Shown here: in pieces, positions 1 to 12,151 of the stretch | How the letters are laid out: every line of letters starts with the position of its first letter | How positions within the stretch are numbered: the stretch's first letter is position 1 | DNA from: Oryzias latipes | Lineage: Eukaryota > Chordata > Actinopteri > Beloniformes > Adrianichthyidae | Length of the DNA: 64,000 nt | Assembly (NCBI RefSeq): GCF_002234675.1 | Contig: NC_019864.2 | Span: 21,082,582-21,146,581, forward strand | Direction: 5' to 3' | Program-made: the position numbers and the translations under genes | The notes under the pieces: generated by a model | Database searches by the model: none | Told to the model about the DNA's origin: nothing | The model's input: only the letters and a program-made list of their open reading frames with translations

Positions 1-144
1 GTTCAGTTGTGCATGCCAGCTTCACTGGTGTTTACCTTTCCGTATGATTACCAAGCCACCACTGTACAGCACAAACTCCACAGGGTCAGGTCCGCGCGCT
101 GCCCCTTTCCATCAGTAATTATCAGGCATCTTCGTACTGTGTAA
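1..144 (+). CDS. Possible C-terminal end of an unidentified plus-strand gene
   Basis: Frame 1 is open from the first base to a TAA at 142-144 (47 codons), and an AATAAA signal follows at about 242-247. That is the layout expected for the last exon and 3' UTR of a gene entering from the left and ending tail-to-tail with rad52. I do not recognise the peptide and 47 open codons can arise by chance. It may equally be 3' UTR or plain intergenic sequence. Confidence 0.25.
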   Translation, partial: VQLCMPASLVFTFPYDYQATTVQHKLHRVRSARCPFPSVIIRHLRTV

Positions 145-376
145 GGCCACTGACAGATTTCTGATCCCTCCTTTTTTGACTTTCTGTGATCCTGTATCTG
201 TTTTGTGTATGTTTTTTCACGTTGTACAAAATGTAAAAACAAATAAAAATATCAGAAGTCATGGTGCTTTTGACATTGATTTAAATTCTTTTTTCGAGCA
301 TCTTTTCATTAAGTTTTTCATTTTCTTAAAACATGAAATTTAATCTGAGGACTTCTGTTTCTATATACAAATTGTT

Positions 377-382
377 TTTATT
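377..382 (-). promoter_or_regulatory. Candidate polyadenylation signal of rad52
   Basis: An AATAAA on the minus strand lies about 120 bases past the rad52 stop codon, a normal distance for a short 3' UTR. This is sequence-only support. Confidence 0.45.
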
Positions 383-501
383 TTTTCAGGGGAGAAATAA
401 AACGAGTAACGTCTTCACCAAAAACACATTGCAGCACCCATTAACAGTGAAAACATGAATGTATTATTGAAAAAACAAGATCCGATCAGCGACTGAAGCT
501 C

Positions 502-3500
502 TCACGTGTCGAGTCTGCGTTTCTTCATGTGCTGCCCGTTTCTGTGTGGACTGTATTCACCTGATTTAAGAAAGAAAAGTGAGTGAGGAACCTTCTTACT
601 GAGTAATGGAGACTGTTACACCTCACCTGGTCTTCCCTGATGATGCTGGGGTCTGTACAGAGCCTGGTTGTGTGCCATGTTGTCCACCAAAGATCCGGAA
701 GGTCTGCCTGGAGCTCTCTGAGGCGTCTTACTGCGAGTCTGCATCTGGTGATTACTGGGAGTGCTGGGCGTGAGACCTTTGGGAGACGAGCCGCACGCTG
801 GAATGTTCTGCTCATCAATCCCATCCAGAGTGAAATCCCAGAGCTCGGGATCGTCTTCAGAGAGGAACAAAAACAAAAGGCGTAAGAAGCACAAGTCGCC
901 ATGCGGTCCTCCTGTGGGGATTTATTCTGCTTCACAGAACCTGCTAAACATGGGTCCTTGCTGCTGGGATGGTTTTCAGTAGAGATGCTCTCGCTGGACC
1001 TCAACTCTCCGCTGTGACCTGCAGAACAGAAACAACGGAGTGAAAAAGCTCCCTATGAGACATCTGAATAACAGAACAGCTTCATTTAAATGCATTTCTG
1101 ACATAAGTTAACTTTATGGATAAGCCAAGTCATTGAGCTGCACAACCATCTTCTCAGTTTGTGTTTTAAATAAAAATCTTAAAGACCTACTCAGATAAAA
1201 ATGTTGTGTTTAACGACTTCTTGTGGCATTTTTCTCATAATTATGCTTAAATTAGCATTTCTGAGTATTTCTTTAACCCTTCTGCTATCCTATGACCCCA
1301 CCCTTACATTGACGTGTTATTCCTAGCATGACAAAGGTGGAAAAAGGTGGAAAGATTTCATGTAGTCCATGGACACCAGTGAAGATCACAAATCATTGAA
1401 GAAAAAAGGTTCAGAGCACTGTCTAGTGGGTCTAGATGACCCAACTCCCAATGGTAAAGTGCCTAGGATAGCACAAGGGTTAAACAAATTGTGGTAAATC
1501 TGTAACAGATGAGGAAATGCCGTTGGAAAGAGCTTGTACAGCCACAAGCTCTGCTTCATTCTAATGCAGGGGTGGGCACTGAGGGCCGCATTCCTGCATG
1601 TTTTCCAGCATACCCTGCTCTGGCATGTTCTGATTGGCTGGACACACCTGAACCAGGTAATCAGCCATGAGTAGAGCAAGACTATCTAGAAATCATGCAG
1701 ACACACCAGCCCTCGAGGCCTGGAATTGCCCACCCCTGTTCTAATGCATCCACTTGTAGACGACTAGATGTCCGAGCGGGCACCTGGCACAAATGTACGG
1801 CTTGATAGATAATGAGCATGAAAACAGGTGGATGATGGGAAAGGGGCCGGGGTTACCCCATGCCAACAGTCCATCCACAACTCAGTGAACTACTGCTGAT
1901 CTGTCTCATTAAAAATGACATGTTTTTTTTTTCTAAGGCTAAAAACAGCATAATCAAAATCACTGGGAACACTTTGATATAGATCAAGAGATAATCGGAG
2001 TGGGAATTTTTCTACTGTAATTGAATGGAATAGAAATTTCAGGTTGCCTCCATACTTGTTCCTCTCCAAACCTTTACCTCCAGAGGATCGCCGTTCACCA
2101 GGTGCCGGAGACTCCTCTGTCTTGACTTGATCCAGGTTCTGCTGGAGCTTCTTGGCCTCCATCTCCTTCTTGAACTTCTGCTGAAGTTCCTGCTGTCTGA
2201 GTTTTCGTAAGTGTTTAGGGTCTGTGTGCACCTCTGACCCAAAAGATCTTCAAAGAAGGACAGTGAGAGAAGGTGATGTGAATTTGTATGGGAAGCTAGG
2301 GTCTCAAAGCAGCTTTTACTTTTTACCTGGAGCTGACATCCTCACTCTTTACGTTGGGAACAGAGCTGGCAGCACTCGGTGTGTGAAGTTCAGACTGATT
2401 CTGGTTCAATACTCTGGGTTCTAGTGGCATCCTGGAAGAACCCGCTGCACATAGTAGTTTCTCCTCTCGGCCAAGACTGCTGAACCGGGCCTTCTCGATT
2501 GACGGTTCGCCTTCAGAACGCTTAGTCTTTGCTGGGTCCAAAGGTGCTGGAGGCTTTGTACAGAAAATGAAAATCTTAGAACCATAAATGGAAGACAATA
2601 ATCCAGACTAAAGGAGAATTTACTTCATATGTTGAGTCTGACCTGTCTGGGGATCTTATTAATGGCAAGAAGATATTCTTTATCGAGGATGCAGTTTCCG
2701 AGGGCATTACCAAAACATCTGAACAAAAAAAAAGCAGATATTTATGTCAAATAGTGGATTAATCTAATTGATTTATGAAGTAATAAATACTGCTGTGTGA
2801 ATTATTGACTTCAGTGCTCTCTTCATGCCGTCAGTGACCGCCTCTTTCCTGGCTTTTTCCAGAGACAGAGCTTTAGATTTCAGGCCCTCACTAACTCCAT
2901 ATCCCACGTCCTCATGAAACGACCCATCCTAGAGGCAGGAGATTTGTTAGACAGTACTTTAAATCATTCACTGTGGGATTATAGGTGCAGATTCAAACAA
3001 ATGACAACGCCAAACCTTCAGCTGCACTTTGACAAAGGCGCTGACTCCCACGTAAAACCTCCCATTGACAAGGTCTACAAAGTCTGGAAGCAAAACCTCT
3101 GACTGTTAATCTGCTTTGCGGAATTGAACTGAACGCTTTGGAGTTGAGCTTCTCGTACCGACATTCTGCTGGGAAATGGAGTGAGACCATCCATTGTACC
3201 CAAACATCTCGTTGGCCAGGCCAATGACACGGTGTCCTTCAATGTAACACACCTGGTGAAAAAAAACCAAAAACAATTAGGAATAAGTGTTTAGATAGAG
3301 AATAATTTGGGCAAAAAATGAACATATGTTTGCTATAATTGCCTTCTGGCCTCCTCCTGCCATTCTGGTACTGATGTACTCTGGTCCCAGTTTCTGTCGC
3401 AAGGCATTGTGGACAGCCTGGTACTCCTCTGCTGTGTAGGTGCACTGGGTGGGTGCAGAACAGTATAACACGCCACAGAAGAAAAGGTAAACAAACAAGT

Positions 3501-3773
3501 TACACGTTATTTATTACAGCCTTGAGGATTTTATTTTGCACTTAATGAATCTATATAAACACATTAAAGGAGATGGTGGTTCCACTTATCTTGCATGCAT
3601 CCTTACAGTGATGGGGATGATGTGAGAATAGGAGCATCCAATTTTCTAGCTAAGTGAGTGGAGCATGCGCACATCTACTCAATCGTATCATGGCGTTGTA
3701 GTTGTACGTTTGTAAATCGACTAACCTGTCCGAACTTTGTGGGTGCAGGGAAGCCCCTTTCCTCAGCCGACAT
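502..3773 (-). CDS. rad52: RAD52 homologous-recombination / single-strand annealing protein
   Basis: RAD52 forms rings that bind single-stranded DNA, anneal complementary strands and assist RAD51 in double-strand break repair in the nucleus. Coding exons, minus strand, 5' to 3': 3726-3773, 3343-3444, 3159-3252, 3016-3083, 2810-2928, 2643-2718, 2327-2553, 2078-2247, 941-1018, 627-854, 502-560. They total 1,269 nt (422 residues plus stop), close to the usual 418. The N-terminal half carries the conserved annealing domain, with recognisable stretches [43 protein letters not shown] and [13 protein letters not shown]. The C-terminal half is variable but has a [11 protein letters not shown] segment, a [14 protein letters not shown] acidic motif and a basic KKRRLDT tail. 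Intron 2 appears to use a GC donor (AAG|GCAATT). The intron 1019-2077 contains a nest of mobile elements. The exon 941-1018 / 627-854 junction is inferred from phase and is the least certain. Confidence 0.93.
1277..1479 (+). mobile_element. TTAA-target MITE (piggyBac-like), copy 1
   Basis: A 203-bp element is flanked on both sides by TTAA (1273-1276 and 1480-1483). Its inverted ends are CCCTTCTGCTATCCT and AGGATAGCACAAGGG. TTAA duplication with a CCC start is typical of piggyBac-type elements. The same sequence recurs at 13862-14066 (reverse) and 32670-32874. An apparent reading frame inside is shared by all copies only because the DNA is. No transposase is present. Confidence 0.88.
1567..1738 (+). 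mobile_element. hAT-type MITE with perfect 8-bp target duplication
   Basis: A 172-bp element has terminal inverted repeats CAGGGGTGGGCA / TGCCCACCCCTG, flanked by the identical 8-mer TTCTAATG at 1559-1566 and 1739-1746. The 8-bp duplication and CAGGGG ends are hAT hallmarks. It is inserted into the older repeat at 1179-2014 and is non-coding. Confidence 0.92.
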
Positions 3774-5379
3774 TATGGCTAGCCTGAAACACAAACTTGC
3801 ATGCAGCTAGTACTTCAAATGTCATCTCAATTCACCCAATCATGCAAAAAGTGACGCAGAAAGCTAGCCAAAAAACACAAGGAGATCAAGCTAGCTTTAG
3901 CACGCTCGCTAATATTCCATTATTAGGAGATAAAATTCTACAATAAATGCTCTTAGACACAACTCACCTTATTTAAAATGTGTTTTCCGTGTTAAAAACG
4001 AACCTGAATAGTTAGCATTTACACTACGAGGATTTGAACCTCCCGCTTAGAGAACCGGAAGAGGATGAAATGATGCCATCAGGGTAAACGGAAATTCAAC
4101 TATTGGCATCAGTTTAACATGTATTCTTCAAAGTGATCTTTAGTCACTTCAACTGATATAAGCACACATGGAACGCATTCAATATTACTTATGTTTAAAC
4201 TACCCATGTTAGATAGTGAAAAGAATGCATTTAACTTCATCGCAACTATCTGTTTTCAGTCTTTTTTTGGGTAGATACTTGCATTAACGAGATATACCTG
4301 AAATAGCCTAAAACGTAACAACATTACAGTCTATTATTAGTATTTTTTACATATGATTTTTAAAAAGTGAAGCAAAAATTGCTCACAAACTGTTCTAATC
4401 TTAAACCATAGTAAATGTTTAACCTTTTGTACTTTTTGTGCCTTTTGTACTTATAAGGTTTGTGAAAACAAACAAACATAAAAACAAAAAAACAGCCCAC
4501 CCCACCACCCCCCGATGATGATGATGATAATAATAATAATAATAGTAGTAATAATAATAGTAATAATAATAGTAATAACATACATTTTGATTCGTTTTAT
4601 TTGTCTAATTTCATTTCGGAAATCTTCCTAAGATCTCCAACAGACCATCAGAAAAACAGAATGCTGATATTGAAGTCTACATTATTTACGGGAAAAACCG
4701 TCATCTCCCTTTCTATTTTTTTTCCTTGAAAAATCTTTCGGATTTTTGTTCCTATTTTTTTTATTTCGGTATCATATTTGTTTTGATTTTCTCGTTTGGC
4801 CTTTTTTCATCTTTGGAGATAAATGACTAAACTTACACAAATTGTATAAACATTTTACGATTTTATGCCCTTTTTTCTTGTTTTTTGTGGGTTTTGGTGT
4901 TTTTTCATCATTTTGCAGAATTGTTCCTGCTTTGATATTTTTTCTTTTGTCCTACATTTATACATCTTTTTTTTTAATCAGGTCATATTCTAGTTTATGT
5001 CTCAATTTGCCGTTTAAACACGTTTATTTGTTTTTCGTTCAGTTAAAATACAAACATCTTGCGCCAATTTTCGCATCTGGTCAATGAGTTTATACTAAAT
5101 TATCTGATGGTTTAATATTTATGCCGTTTTGGGGGAAACTATAGTGTAATCCCGGGCAACGTGGCGCATTTTACGCATTTTTGCGCTCAGGTCATCAGTG
5201 AGACTCGCTTTCCTCGTCACACACGCTCCGTGTGATGCGATGCCTTAAAAAGTTGTGTTTGTTCCTCTTCCAAACATTTTATAATTTCCCTTTCATGCAC
5301 GCAGCTGTAACCACAAAGCGCGTCCACGCGTCCAGATTATCTTTTGCATCACGTCAAAACAAAGCGGGGACGAGCCAAA
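3774..5379. other. Intergenic interval between divergent rad52 and prr5
   Basis: This presumably includes the rad52 promoter and 5' UTR just above 3773. The rest is AT-rich with no convincing coding exon. The long apparent frames around 4842-5087 are phenylalanine-rich translations of T-rich DNA. Confidence 0.6.
4513..4579. repeat. ATG/ATA/ATT-type trinucleotide microsatellite
   Basis: GATGATGAT runs into an impure array of ATA, ATT and AGT triplets. On the minus strand it mimics a poly-leucine/serine frame, which is not a gene. Confidence 0.9.
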
Positions 5380-5830
5380 GCCAGAGAACGAGGGAGGAGC
5401 GACGGAGCGAGCTGCCACTCCACCACCAGCCTCCTGAATGAGCCTGCGGCGTCCCAGGTAGGATCCTTCTTCCACCCGCGACCCGATGCCTGCAAGGCTG
5501 CTCCGACCACGTGGGATCTGTGGTGGATGAGCTAATGAGCCAACAACAGGCGCTTTCCTCTCCGCTCTTCAGGATCGTTTCATGTTACAGGGAGCAGCAC
5601 CGGGATCAGGAACGGTGAGTTCGGGTTCTGTGGGCGGGCAGAGGCGCAGGACACACCGCAACTTGGCGACACACTTTCCTATCCATACAAGCCCCCCCTC
5701 CCTGGCCCTCTGCGCCAGCTTCTCCGGGTGCCTTCAGACGACGAGCGGCTTTGTTTACACTGCGCTCCATTCCGGCCGCACAGATCAATGGAGCAGCTCC
5801 ACGTATACGCACGACTGCTCGCGCATTCTC
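5380..5830 (+). promoter_or_regulatory. GC-richer candidate promoter / first-exon region of prr5
   Basis: This is the most GC- and CpG-rich stretch between rad52 and the prr5 coding exons. It contains strong splice donors, CCCAG|GTAGGA at 5457/5458 and AACG|GTGAGT at 5614/5615, as expected of non-coding first exons. A further donor after an open frame lies near 6720. Which one joins the coding exon at 8836 cannot be decided from sequence. Confidence 0.45.
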
Positions 5831-8800
5831 CCCCGCGCGATCAACGTGGACTGTTTGAAGTCTTGTTTGCTTTTATTGACAGGTCACGTAGCTTCAACCA
5901 GAAAAAGGCGATTCCATATGTGCAGGCCAGAAAAGGAGCAATTACGAGAAATGGCATCTGACTGTAACCGACACACAGGAGGAGGAGGGGTGGGGGTACA
6001 AAAGCAGAAATACCCAGACTAACCTGGTGTGGCGTTTCCTGGTTAATCTAAACCAGCTGGATTTTTAACGTTGAATAAAAGCGGGACTGCTGAACACAAA
6101 CAATAAAACCTCTTTGTTTTGTGTGACTGAAGATGCTCGCAGAGCTTTTATGTTGTCTTTGTCTGAGAAGCCAGACTGCATTTCTCCCCTCTGACCACTG
6201 GGGGGCGCTTCATCGTGTGTGCAGTTTTGTTTCAATGGGGGAGACACCCAAATACACTGACTGGGAAAACGAACTTGTCGTTACCGTGAATTCGCCCACG
6301 CACAGATACGTGTACAAACAGGCGTTTGTCCCCCGGGTGTTTGTGCGGGAAGTCCGCCCGCAAAAACGGGCTTTTGTTCAAATAACTGTGACAGTAGGAA
6401 GGAAATCTGCACTTCTGCATTGCGTGATTTGATTTTCTCCACGGATCTGACCGCAGGTTTCGCCACATTCCGCCTTTCAGTTTCTTTCATCTGCATCCCC
6501 AAGCTTTTGCAATGAAATAAAAATGCTCAACCCATTTTTCAAAATTTCCAACAAAAAATGACTTTTTTTAAAAAACCATATGTGCTCAGATGCTTGATGG
6601 ACTCCGGCGGAGGCACGCCTCCAGGTCCTCCCCCAGACCCCTTTCCCTCAACTTCAGCACCTTCTCGGCTCCTCCCCCGAGCCCAGACATGGACAGCAGC
6701 AGCGAGCATCCAATCAGGAGGTAAGGGCCCAGCATTTCACAGCATGCAGCACTCTGAAGAATGCATTAAATATTCATAAGCACTCAAAAAAAATCTCACC
6801 ATCTTCTGTCCCAGTGGATTTCAATAACCAGACCAGCTGAGCATCTCCAGCAAACACGCAAGCCCTCCTGATAACGATCTCCTGTTGTGATTTTTCATGC
6901 ATAGCATCTGTGTTAATGTGAAGTTCCCCTTTGAAATAAATAGTTTCTCTATTTTAAGTGATCAAAAAAGCTCAAATTGTTAATTTAGGTCCAAACGTGC
7001 ACTAAAAATTAAAATTAGGCTGCATCTGAGCTGCTGAAACACTCACCAATATGGAGACACTCCTAAAGGAGATGCCCTAGATTTAAAGAGAGCAGCAAAC
7101 CAGGCAGACACACGGTTTCAGCTTCACAGCCCTGTCCACCCTTTCATCAACTAATAATGAAAAAGGAAAGCATCATCCTTTAACTGCTTCATGTTGGAAA
7201 ACTCACATATTTAATCAGGTTGAGAAATTAAAAATTTACATTTTTGTTCCAGAGTTCAGATGTGAATTTTCATCAAACCATTTCAACAAATAATTAACGT
7301 AATCTTCTTGAAAGCCAAAACCTAACACGATTTTCCATAATTGGAACAAAATTCAAGCATCATGGGGTTTTAAGTTGGGATGCAAAGGATACAGATACAG
7401 AGAGTAACAACAGTATTGGTCCAAAGCCACAGATAAGATTCTGTTGGTAAAAAGATATAAAACTCTGTACTGCCCGACCGGGAAGTAAATAATCCGTTTC
7501 AGGCGAACTTTAGCAGTTTCTCTTCCTGTTGTGTCTCTACTCTCTTTGTCTTTTTATGTACATGTGATGCAAACAAAAAGACGTCCAATCACAAGCTTGC
7601 TCCTATCGGGTTAATTACAATTGGCAGGAGGTGAACCACAGTCAGGGATTTGTGTTGTGTGCATTAAACATATTATAACCTCTTTCTTTTCACAGGACTG
7701 CAAACAATAAAGTCTATCATTTTTAAACATTTAAGACTATTTAGGATTTGCTGAATATTTAAGACTTTTTGCTTATGATAAAAAGTACCAGTAAGAAAAA
7801 AAAGAAGACTGTCCCTGTCAAAATGCATTTTTATTCATAGTTTTTAAATGTCAAATGCATAATAAATAATATTCATCGTTAGTTAGTCAGTTTTTAATCT
7901 TTTAAATATCAATTTGTGGACCATGTATGGAGATGTGTGTCAAATCATGTTAGAGGGAAGATACACAGCCCTAGTTTTAAGGCATAAAGTATGTTGTGAA
8001 GTATAAGGGATCTGTCTAAAATTAAGATAAAAATCCCTCCTATAACTTCAGGACATTTGAATTTCCAAACGACAACGTTATAGTTCTGAGAAATACTTCC
8101 AACCCTGATATTAATCCAATCTCTGGCTAATTTTAATTTGGTTGCTTTTATTCAACCAGTAAGTTTCTACTAGAGGCGAGAAAGTGTGTGCTAAAAGTAA
8201 TAAGAGGATGTACAAGAACAGTCTTTAACTTTTATCAATCTTAAAAAAAGTGACATGTAGGAATGATTCCTGGCTCAACTGTGTCTGCCATGTTTGCACG
8301 CTGCAGTGTTCCTGTCTCCTTCCTTCCTGTTGTGGAGGGACAGGAAAGCCTTCTTTTCTGTCACTGCTTCCTATCGCCATTTCAGAGGTGGTCAATAAAC
8401 CAAACCACTTCCTCCTCCTCCTCCTCCTTTCAGTCAGTACAGTCACAAGCACAACTGCTTACCCTGCAGTTCCTCTGGCATCTGGGCTCTGCATAAATAT
8501 TTGTTTGCTTCAATGCCCGTATTGTACTGTCGGAGGCAGAGAGGGAAGAAGAGCTCGTCCCCAGCAGGGTGAGCGCTATTGTTTTCTGCCGCTCTGAAAC
8601 CGCAGGCCTTGCAGTGACACTGATCCTCCTCAAAGCTGGGCTCCGCCCATCCTGTTCATACCGGCCCGGCCATGTCTCACCATGCACCACTCTGTCCCAC
8701 TTCTCTTCTCCTGTGTCACCGGCTGCTTATGCTCTCTTCCCCTCTGGCATTTTATTTCTCTTCTTTCCTCTCTGTGTACACCAGTCTGACCTTCTTGTCT

Positions 8801-8835
8801 TTTCTGCTCATTTTTCCTCCCTTCATGTTTACCTC
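5831..8835. other. Probable 5' UTR introns of prr5
   Basis: No coding exon is convincing here. A frame at 6558-6720 ending at an AGGAG|GTAAGG donor could be an alternative first exon. The region 6800-8200 is AT-rich without recognised repeats. 8250-8800 is C/T-rich, as seen upstream of acceptors. Confidence 0.4.
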
Positions 8836-11800
8836 ATGAGGACTTTGCATCGACTCAAGTTGATGAGCTCTCCAAGCCTCAGTGAGCTTGCAAAAAGTGA
8901 GAAAGGTTCCCCAGAGGACCGAGGGGAAAAGCAGAAGAGGGCAGGAGCCAATGCCACCTGGAACAGGTAAACCTCACACTTAGGAGCCAATCAACTGTTT
9001 TTTTAGTCACTTGGATGCAAAGTTACTTTGCTTTTTTGTGTTCCAGCATCCACAACGCTGTTATAGCAGTTTTCCAAAAGAAAGGCCTGGCTGACAATGA
9101 ACTCTACACCCTCAACGAAGGCGTGCGGTATGTTCAGTCGGATGAGGACCCCCCACACACACACTTTGTGAACAGCAAAGCCCCCCCTGCACTTTGTGGA
9201 TGTCATTCCATGCTATAATCAGGCTCTGTGTCTGCTGCTAACTTAGTGTTTTTTTGTTACTGGTCCTGTTTGTGTGTGAAGTGTTTGTGGGCCTGAAGAG
9301 TCGTGTGCTCAGACCTGATATCTCATTATCTTTCTAAGCCATCCTCTTTATTTCCATCTGCTGTCAGTTTGCATATTTCCATAAGATAGAAAACACTCAG
9401 AGAGGCTGACAGACATTTTTTTCTTACTGTACAGACAGATCTGAAAACGGCGTGTGAACACTGGGTGTCTGGCTGATTTGTTTGCGTCCTGTTCTTCATA
9501 ATGAAACAGCACAATCATGTTATCATGTCTTTACGTAAAGTGACGCAGGATACTTAAAGATTACTTTTTTTATCTACTATCTATATATTTTTTATTTAAA
9601 ATGTTCCAATTTAGTCTGTAGACATTCAGTTCCTACACTATACAGCACTATACTTTAATTACACTCAAGTGTACTTGATAAAATAAACTACTTTTGTGCT
9701 GCGGGTGTTTATGTCATGGTGGTTATGAAGTGTATTTATTTTTATTCTTTGGGGGTAAAAGAGATGTCAATTTTGTTTTTCCTCAGGCATCTTCTGAAGA
9801 CAGAGCTGGGGTCCTTCTTCACTGAATATCTTCAGGTAACTGCTGGTAAAACAGTTTTGATAAGAGGTTTCTACATTTTTGTGCTGAGCAGATGTGAATG
9901 AGCATTACCCCCTATAATTAATGCTAAAATCTCCACAGAACCAGCTGCTGACTAAAGGCATGGTTATCCTACGGGACAAAATCAGGTTCTATGAAGGTAT
10001 GGCTGAACCCGTTCCTCCTAAAGGTGGGTTAGGAATCATCTTCTCACTTCACTTTCTGACTCTTGCAGGTCAGAAGCTGCTCGACTCGCTGGCTGAGACC
10101 TGGGACTTCTTTTTCTGCGATGTTCTCTCCATGCTGCAGGCCATCTTTCACCCCGTTCAGGTAGACGGGCAGCAGAGAAGTCCACTCATTAGGAGTTTGA
10201 GCATCACCCTGAGTTCTGCTCACTCCTGATGCTCTTTTTTAATCTGTCCTTCAGGGTAAGGATCCTTCTGTCAGACAGCTGGCCCTGCTTCATTTTAGGA
10301 ACACCATAGTCCTGAGCGTGAAGCTGGAAGATGCTCTGTCTCGGCCACGGGCCCGCGTGCCCCCCTCTGTTACACAGATGCTGCTTATTCTGCAGGTTAG
10401 CGTGCAGTCAGGGGTCACCTTTTGTTCCACATCAGTTATCATCAAACATGCAAGACAATTTTTTTTCTGAAAGCAATTCACAACTGAATTAAGATAAAGT
10501 GTTAAAAATATATTAAACAAACTCATGAAGACTGTTAAGTACCCACTATAACCATCTTTTGATCTATTGTAAAAGTGTTTCCAGTGGTCTTTTAATTATG
10601 ATCATTCTGTTTTTAGCCAGAATAGTTTCTAGGACATAGTTTCTGTGGGCAGGACTGTTGGTGCAGAGTAAGCCCACGCCCACTTCCCATAACTCGTTTG
10701 TTTACAATGTCCCGTGGTAGCTTATAGCCATTCACACCCCCAACATAACAGTGCAACAAAAACGGTGAGCAAAATTGGAGCTATCCAGCCGTGTAGTTTG
10801 AGCCAGATTCCAGCTCAGATGATGAAAATTAAGACGTATATGGATCTATTTGTCTGCGAGTGGATGCATCGGAATGGAGCGGAGCAGGGAGCTTGTGGCC
10901 CGCCCAGCGTATTTCCTGCGTCACAAATAAACTCTTTTTCAACCCCTTTTTTTTCCTCTGCCCCCGATTCTCAACGATTTGAATAAAGAAATACTCAGAA
11001 ATATATTTTCTTTATTTATATTTTCCTTATGATGACAAAATGCTACAAGGACATGTTAAAACACCAAAAACACAGTATTCATCAGAGTGGGTCTTTAAAC
11101 AGTCAAAAACTTTATTGTATCAATCAAAAACTTATCTTTAAAAAATCTTTAAAGTTAAAGCCTACATATTAATTCTTTACATAAAAATTCTCAAGAATCC
11201 AAATAAGGAAGTCAAACCTGTGGGCATAAACACGAATAAACCTTTAATTGGTTGCTGGTCTCTGGTTTTAGGGGGTTCATGACCTGCATGGTGTAAATGA
11301 GGAATACTTGAGATTGGAGTCTCTGGTTCAGAAAGTGGTCTCCCCATACCTGGGCACCCATGGTCTATATTCTGGTGATGATGATGACGAGGATCATTGC
11401 TCTGTTATGGGTGAGTCAGAGGAAGCCCGATGACTTTTTGATCTTGGAGGAAAGAGGGTTTGACAAAAGCCGTCTGCTTTTTCTCGTTTCACTGCAGACA
11501 AGCGTTTACCGTGGGGCTGGCCCAAGGATCAGCAATCTAAAAACCCTGTGGTACGATCAAAAAGCTACAACATCCCTCTGCTGCTCACTCCGGTGGCTGA
11601 GTACGACCCCGATGCCAGCTCGATTGGTAGCGGAGGAATCCGCCGCCACTCAGCCTGTGAGATCATATCATGTCTGGAGGAACCGGGACTGTCCTTCTCT
11701 GACCTGACTGCACGGTCTGAAACAGCTGGAACTTCTTCCAACAGGCTGTGTGTCGGCTCTCAATCTCAATTCAATGGTATGGCTGGTTTGAAGACGTCTG

Positions 11801-12151
11801 TGTTCGTCATAACAGAAGTTAAAGAGAAAAAAACGAAGAAAGAATAATCCAACTGTTTTGTTCACAGGTATTCTACAAGCGGGGGCTGCAGTGATGGACT
11901 TGCCACTGTCTTCTCCCTCCATCCTTCATTCCTCTGGAGCTCTTCACGGCACTGAGGCCACAACGACAGTGACTGATCTGAGTAAGGGGGCCTCCTCCAC
12001 ACCGCCCAGTGAGTGCTCCAGTCCAGAGACCATAATAGGACAAAGGCTGGAGTCGACCGACTCGGACTCGGACGGCATATTCCTCGATTTCCCACCTCAC
12101 TCCTCAGAGGCTGTGGGACGTATCTGCGACAGCAGGCAGAGCACTGTGTAA
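8836..12151 (+). CDS. prr5: PRR5 / Protor-1, mTORC2 subunit
   Basis: PRR5 binds Rictor and is a peripheral subunit of mTOR complex 2, which phosphorylates AGC kinases. Coding exons: 8836-8966, 9047-9127, 9787-9835, 9939-9996, 10069-10160, 10255-10395, 11272-11410, 11498-11776, 11868-12151. The total is 1,254 nt (417 residues plus stop; human about 388), all with GT-AG sites in phase. The start MRTLHRLKLMSSPSLSEL closely matches the mammalian start. Then comes the HbrB-like core: ATWNSIHNAVIAVFQKKGL, LLKTELGSFFTEYLQNQLL, AETWDFFFCDVLSMLQAIF and VRQLALLHFRNTI. The C-terminal part retains NPVVRSKSYN, IRRHSACEI, ESTDSDSDGIFLDF and RQSTV. It is PRR5 rather than PRR5L because of these tail motifs. 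A repeat copy (10539-11094) sits in intron 6. Confidence 0.95.
10539..11094. repeat. Complete copy of the ~500-bp TTAA-flanked element (prr5 intron 6)
   Basis: This 556-bp copy is bounded by TTAA at 10535-10538 and 11095-11098. Its ends are GTACCCACTATAACCATC and CAGAGTGGGTCT, imperfect inverted repeats of each other. Internal sequence matches copies near 29281, 55747 and 56267. No coding capacity is seen. Confidence 0.75.

Larger units (their letters stand above)
1179..2014. repeat. Copy of the ~500-bp TTAA-flanked element, split by two MITEs
   Basis: The left end reads TTAAAGACCTACTC, like the ends of the copies at 10539-11094 and 34520-35029. The right end carries the family's GATAATCGGAGTGGG terminus. 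Internal blocks (TTCTTGTGGCATTTTTCTCA, CATCCACTTGTAGACGACTA) match the other copies. The copy is interrupted by a 203-bp MITE at 1277-1479 and a hAT MITE at 1567-1738, so it is older than both. It lies in the large rad52 intron. Confidence 0.7.

Noticed and set aside
1386-1440. A peptide frame shared by three places (around 1386, 13930 and 32764) that might suggest a small gene family
   Set aside because: The identity extends over the whole non-coding MITE, including its inverted ends, and the frames differ in length and strand. It is repeat DNA, not a protein family.
4842-5087. An 81-codon phenylalanine/leucine-rich plus-strand frame upstream of prr5
   Set aside because: It is a translation of T-rich DNA with no homology and no promoter or splice context.
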